A DNA stretch of 64,000 nt, taken from the NCBI GenBank assembly GCA_937929915.1, contig CALFUN010000027.1, positions 1-64,000 of the forward strand. The letters are read 5' to 3'. The translations under genes were made by a program, and so were the position numbers. The notes under the pieces were generated by a model that worked only from the letters and a program-made list of their open reading frames with translations, had not been told where the DNA came from and ran no database searches. This DNA is from an uncultured Caulobacterales bacterium. GTDB taxonomy: Bacteria > Pseudomonadota > Alphaproteobacteria > Caulobacterales > Maricaulaceae. Shown piece after piece: positions 62,246 through 64,000 of this stretch. Positions within the stretch are counted from its first letter, which is position 1. Each line of letters opens with the position of its first letter.

Positions 62246-64000
62246 TTATTCAACCGTTACAGATTTTGCAAGATTACGCGGTTGATCCACATCGGTGCCA
62301 AGATGCACCGCACTATGATAGGCCAAAAGCTGCACAGCGATTGTTGTTATAATCGGCGCCGTAAAATCATGAGCTGTTGGCATAATGATAATATTTTTGA
62401 CCATATCTCCGATATGTTGAGCGCCTGCCACATCGGTAATCAGAATAATTGACGCACCGCGCGAGACAACCTCTTGCAGATTGGATATTGTCTTTTCAAA
62501 AAGGGCATCAAATGGCGCAAGCACAACAACGGGTGTACCGTCTTCGATAAGCGCAATCGGGCCATGTTTAAGCTCACCTGCCGCATAGCCTTCTGCGTGA
62601 ATATAGGAAATTTCTTTGAGCTTAAGCGCGCCTTCAAAAGCGATTGGCACTTGTGAGCCGCGGCCCAGATAAAACGCATTTTTTGCCTTGGAAAAATCAA
62701 ATGCCATAGCCTCAATGGCTCCATCCAATTCAAGAGCGTCTTTGACTTGCCGCGGCATTTTAATCAGGGATTTTATTAACGCTTCTTGCCTCGCCGCGCT
62801 CAAAACACCTTTAGACACAGCTGCGCCCAGCGTGATCGCCGCCAACGCTGTCAGCTGAGATGTGAAAGCTTTGGTTGAGGCCACCCCTATCTCTGGCCCT
62901 GCATTAATCGGCAGCGCAATATCAGCTTCGCGCGCCATTGTAGATGTCATGACATTTACTAGCGCCGCCGTTTTCACGCCGTTATTTTTACAATAGCGCA
63001 AAGCCGCCAAGGTATCTGCGGTTTCACCAGATTGGGAAATTGCGATAAAGAGCGCCTTTTGCGATAAGACAGGTTGTCTGTAGCGAAATTCCGAGGCTAT
63101 ATCGACATCGACAGGGATGCCTGCAATTTGCTCAAACCAATATTTAGCCACCATACCTGCATAGCTCGCCGTGCCGCAAGCCACCAAAATAATGCGGTCA
63201 ATATCTGTAAAATCTAGCTCATGCGGTAAGTTAGGCGCATGTTTAAACTCATCAATATAATTCTCGAGCGTTCGCGTAATTGTTTCAGGCTGCTCGTAAA
63301 TTTCTTTGAGCATAAAATGGCGATAATTGCCTTTTTCTGCCATGGCCGGCCCGCCAGAGATAATCGTCACAGGCCGTGTTACCGCCTTATCATTCACGTC
63401 AAATATTTCATAAGACTCTGGGGTTAAAACGGCCCAGTCCCCTTCTTCAAGATAAATCAGATTGGAGGTTAATTGCGCCAAGGCCAGTGCATCCGAGCCA
63501 AGATACATTTCATTCTCGCCGACACCAATCGCCAAGGGCGAACCTGCACGCGCGCAAAAAATACGGTTATCTTCACCGTCAATAATCAGGCCCAAAGCAT
63601 AGGCGCCTTTGAGTTTTTTCAAGCTTTGCGAAAACGCATCAATAGGCGGCAGGCCTGCGCTAAGGGCTTCATCCACCAGATGAGCGATGACTTCTGTATC
63701 TGTTTCGCTAACAAATTCATGATGCGATAGCTCTTGGCGAATATCGAGGAAGTTCTCAATAATTCCATTATGCACAACACAGACACGTCCAGATAAATGC
63801 GGATGTGCGTTGGTTTCATTTGGAACGCCATGCGTCGCCCAGCGCGTATGCGCAATCCCCGTTTGGCCATCAATAGGATGCGCGCCCAATCTTGCCTCAA
63901 GCATTTTAATTTTACCTTCGGCGCGCTCACGCTTTATCACGCGATCGTCTAATATGGCAACGCCGGAGCTATCATAACCACGATATTCGAGCCGTTTTAA
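62246..64000 (-). CDS. glmS: Glucosamine-6-phosphate synthase (partial, N-terminus off the right edge)
   Basis: Makes glucosamine-6-phosphate from fructose-6-phosphate and glutamine, feeding peptidoglycan and lipid A. The frame is open to base 64000; the last codons of the window read LKRLEYRGYDSSGVAILD, typical of about residue 25 of GlmS, so roughly 20-25 N-terminal residues including the catalytic Cys1 are outside. The amidotransferase domain (GIAHTRWATHG), both SIS domains (ACGTASYAG, ISQSGETADTLAAL, GRGSQVPIAFEGALKLKE in pieces) and the C-terminal KSVTVE end are present. Confidence 0.97.
   Translation of the reverse strand, partial: LKRLEYRGYDSSGVAILDDRVIKRERAEGKIKMLEARLGAHPIDGQTGIAHTRWATHGVPNETNAHPHLSGRVCVVHNGIIENFLDIRQELSHHEFVSETDTEVIAHLVDEALSAGLPPIDAFSQSLKKLKGAYALGLIIDGEDNRIFCARAGSPLAIGVGENEMYLGSDALALAQLTSNLIYLEEGDWAVLTPESYEIFDVNDKAVTRPVTIISGGPAMAEKGNYRHFMLKEIYEQPETITRTLENYIDEFKHAPNLPHELDFTDIDRIILVACGTASYAGMVAKYWFEQIAGIPVDVDIASEFRYRQPVLSQKALFIAISQSGETADTLAALRYCKNNGVKTAALVNVMTSTMAREADIALPINAGPEIGVASTKAFTSQLTALAAITLGAAVSKGVLSAARQEALIKSLIKMPRQVKDALELDGAIEAMAFDFSKAKNAFYLGRGSQVPIAFEGALKLKEISYIHAEGYAAGELKHGPIALIEDGTPVVVLAPFDALFEKTISNLQEVVSRGASIILITDVAGAQHIGDMVKNIIIMPTAHDFTAPIITTIAVQLLAYHSAVHLGTDVDQPRNLAKSVTVE

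Overview
The window looks like chromosomal DNA from an alphaproteobacterium of the Caulobacterales/Maricaulales type (a Hyphomonas- or Robiginitomaculum-like relative, by inference). The reasons are: the CtrA-antagonist gene sciP with a perfect CtrA box (TTAA-N7-TTAA) upstream; a second CtrA box plus a GANTC (CcrM-type) site upstream of a Tad-pilus-like gene; the mdh / sucCDAB / lpd block near zapE; and a clustered valine-degradation operon. Base composition is moderate by eye. I see no rRNA, tRNA, CRISPR array, insertion sequence, integrase or phage structural gene. Coding density is high, and no gene-free stretch clearly exceeds about 300 bases; the longest (8156-8455) carries the sciP promoter.

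Layout. 1-3975: phosphate uptake and control (pstS-pstC-pstA leftward, cut by the window edge; phoU-phoB rightward behind four in-phase PhoB half-sites). 4090-8155: a SulP transporter, a DUF1348 protein, a dodecin, a 57-residue membrane protein and mnmA. 8456-10683: sciP, a ParA/MinD-like protein with a broken P-loop, and tesB. 10697-17692: a lipoprotein sugar dehydrogenase, a membrane protein and the valine/isobutyrate operon, interrupted by a GIY-YIG gene. 17939-24525: small conserved proteins, a zinc-ribbon protein divergent from ftsE-ftsX-DUF218, then tyrosine/phenylalanine biosynthesis genes and a methyltransferase. 24580-33308: a GGDEF/EAL protein, a papain-like hydrolase and a surface-glycan group (two GT2 enzymes, one GT39 enzyme, an O-antigen ligase). 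33332-39095: thrS, yidD with an Fe-S scaffold-like gene, a small regulated locus with twin palindromic operators, and an orphan TadG-like gene under a CtrA box. 39153-50988: the 2-oxoglutarate dehydrogenase / succinyl-CoA synthetase / malate dehydrogenase block. 51143-52620: a two-gene accessory insert. 52617-64000: zapE with a coupled 35-residue protein, a mechanosensitive-channel-like protein, an arsenate-reductase-like phosphatase, a PlsC-like acyltransferase, sdhB, a DUF4197 lipoprotein, an enoyl-CoA hydratase, rarA, galE and glmS (cut by the right edge).

How it works together. Most genes are core metabolism and envelope functions. Valine carbon would leave the mms operon as propionyl-CoA. 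The suc/mdh/sdhB genes cover the second half of the TCA cycle.

Most interesting points. (1) The pair at 51143-52620 encodes a signal-peptide-less putative peptidoglycan amidase, with what may be an inactivated L,D-transpeptidase-like domain in front, followed at once by a small lipoprotein. This is the arrangement of an antibacterial effector with a periplasmic immunity protein, and is my best candidate for an undescribed system. (2) Several AT-richer genes sit inside or beside otherwise conserved operons (valine operon, sucC-sucD, mdh-zapE). (3) A terminator-like hairpin at 41083-41109 has the ribosome-binding site of the next gene as its 3' arm. (4) Twin palindromes flank a TTGACA at 36703-36748 in front of an operon that encodes its own winged-helix regulator. 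(5) OdhB carries two nearly identical lipoyl domains.
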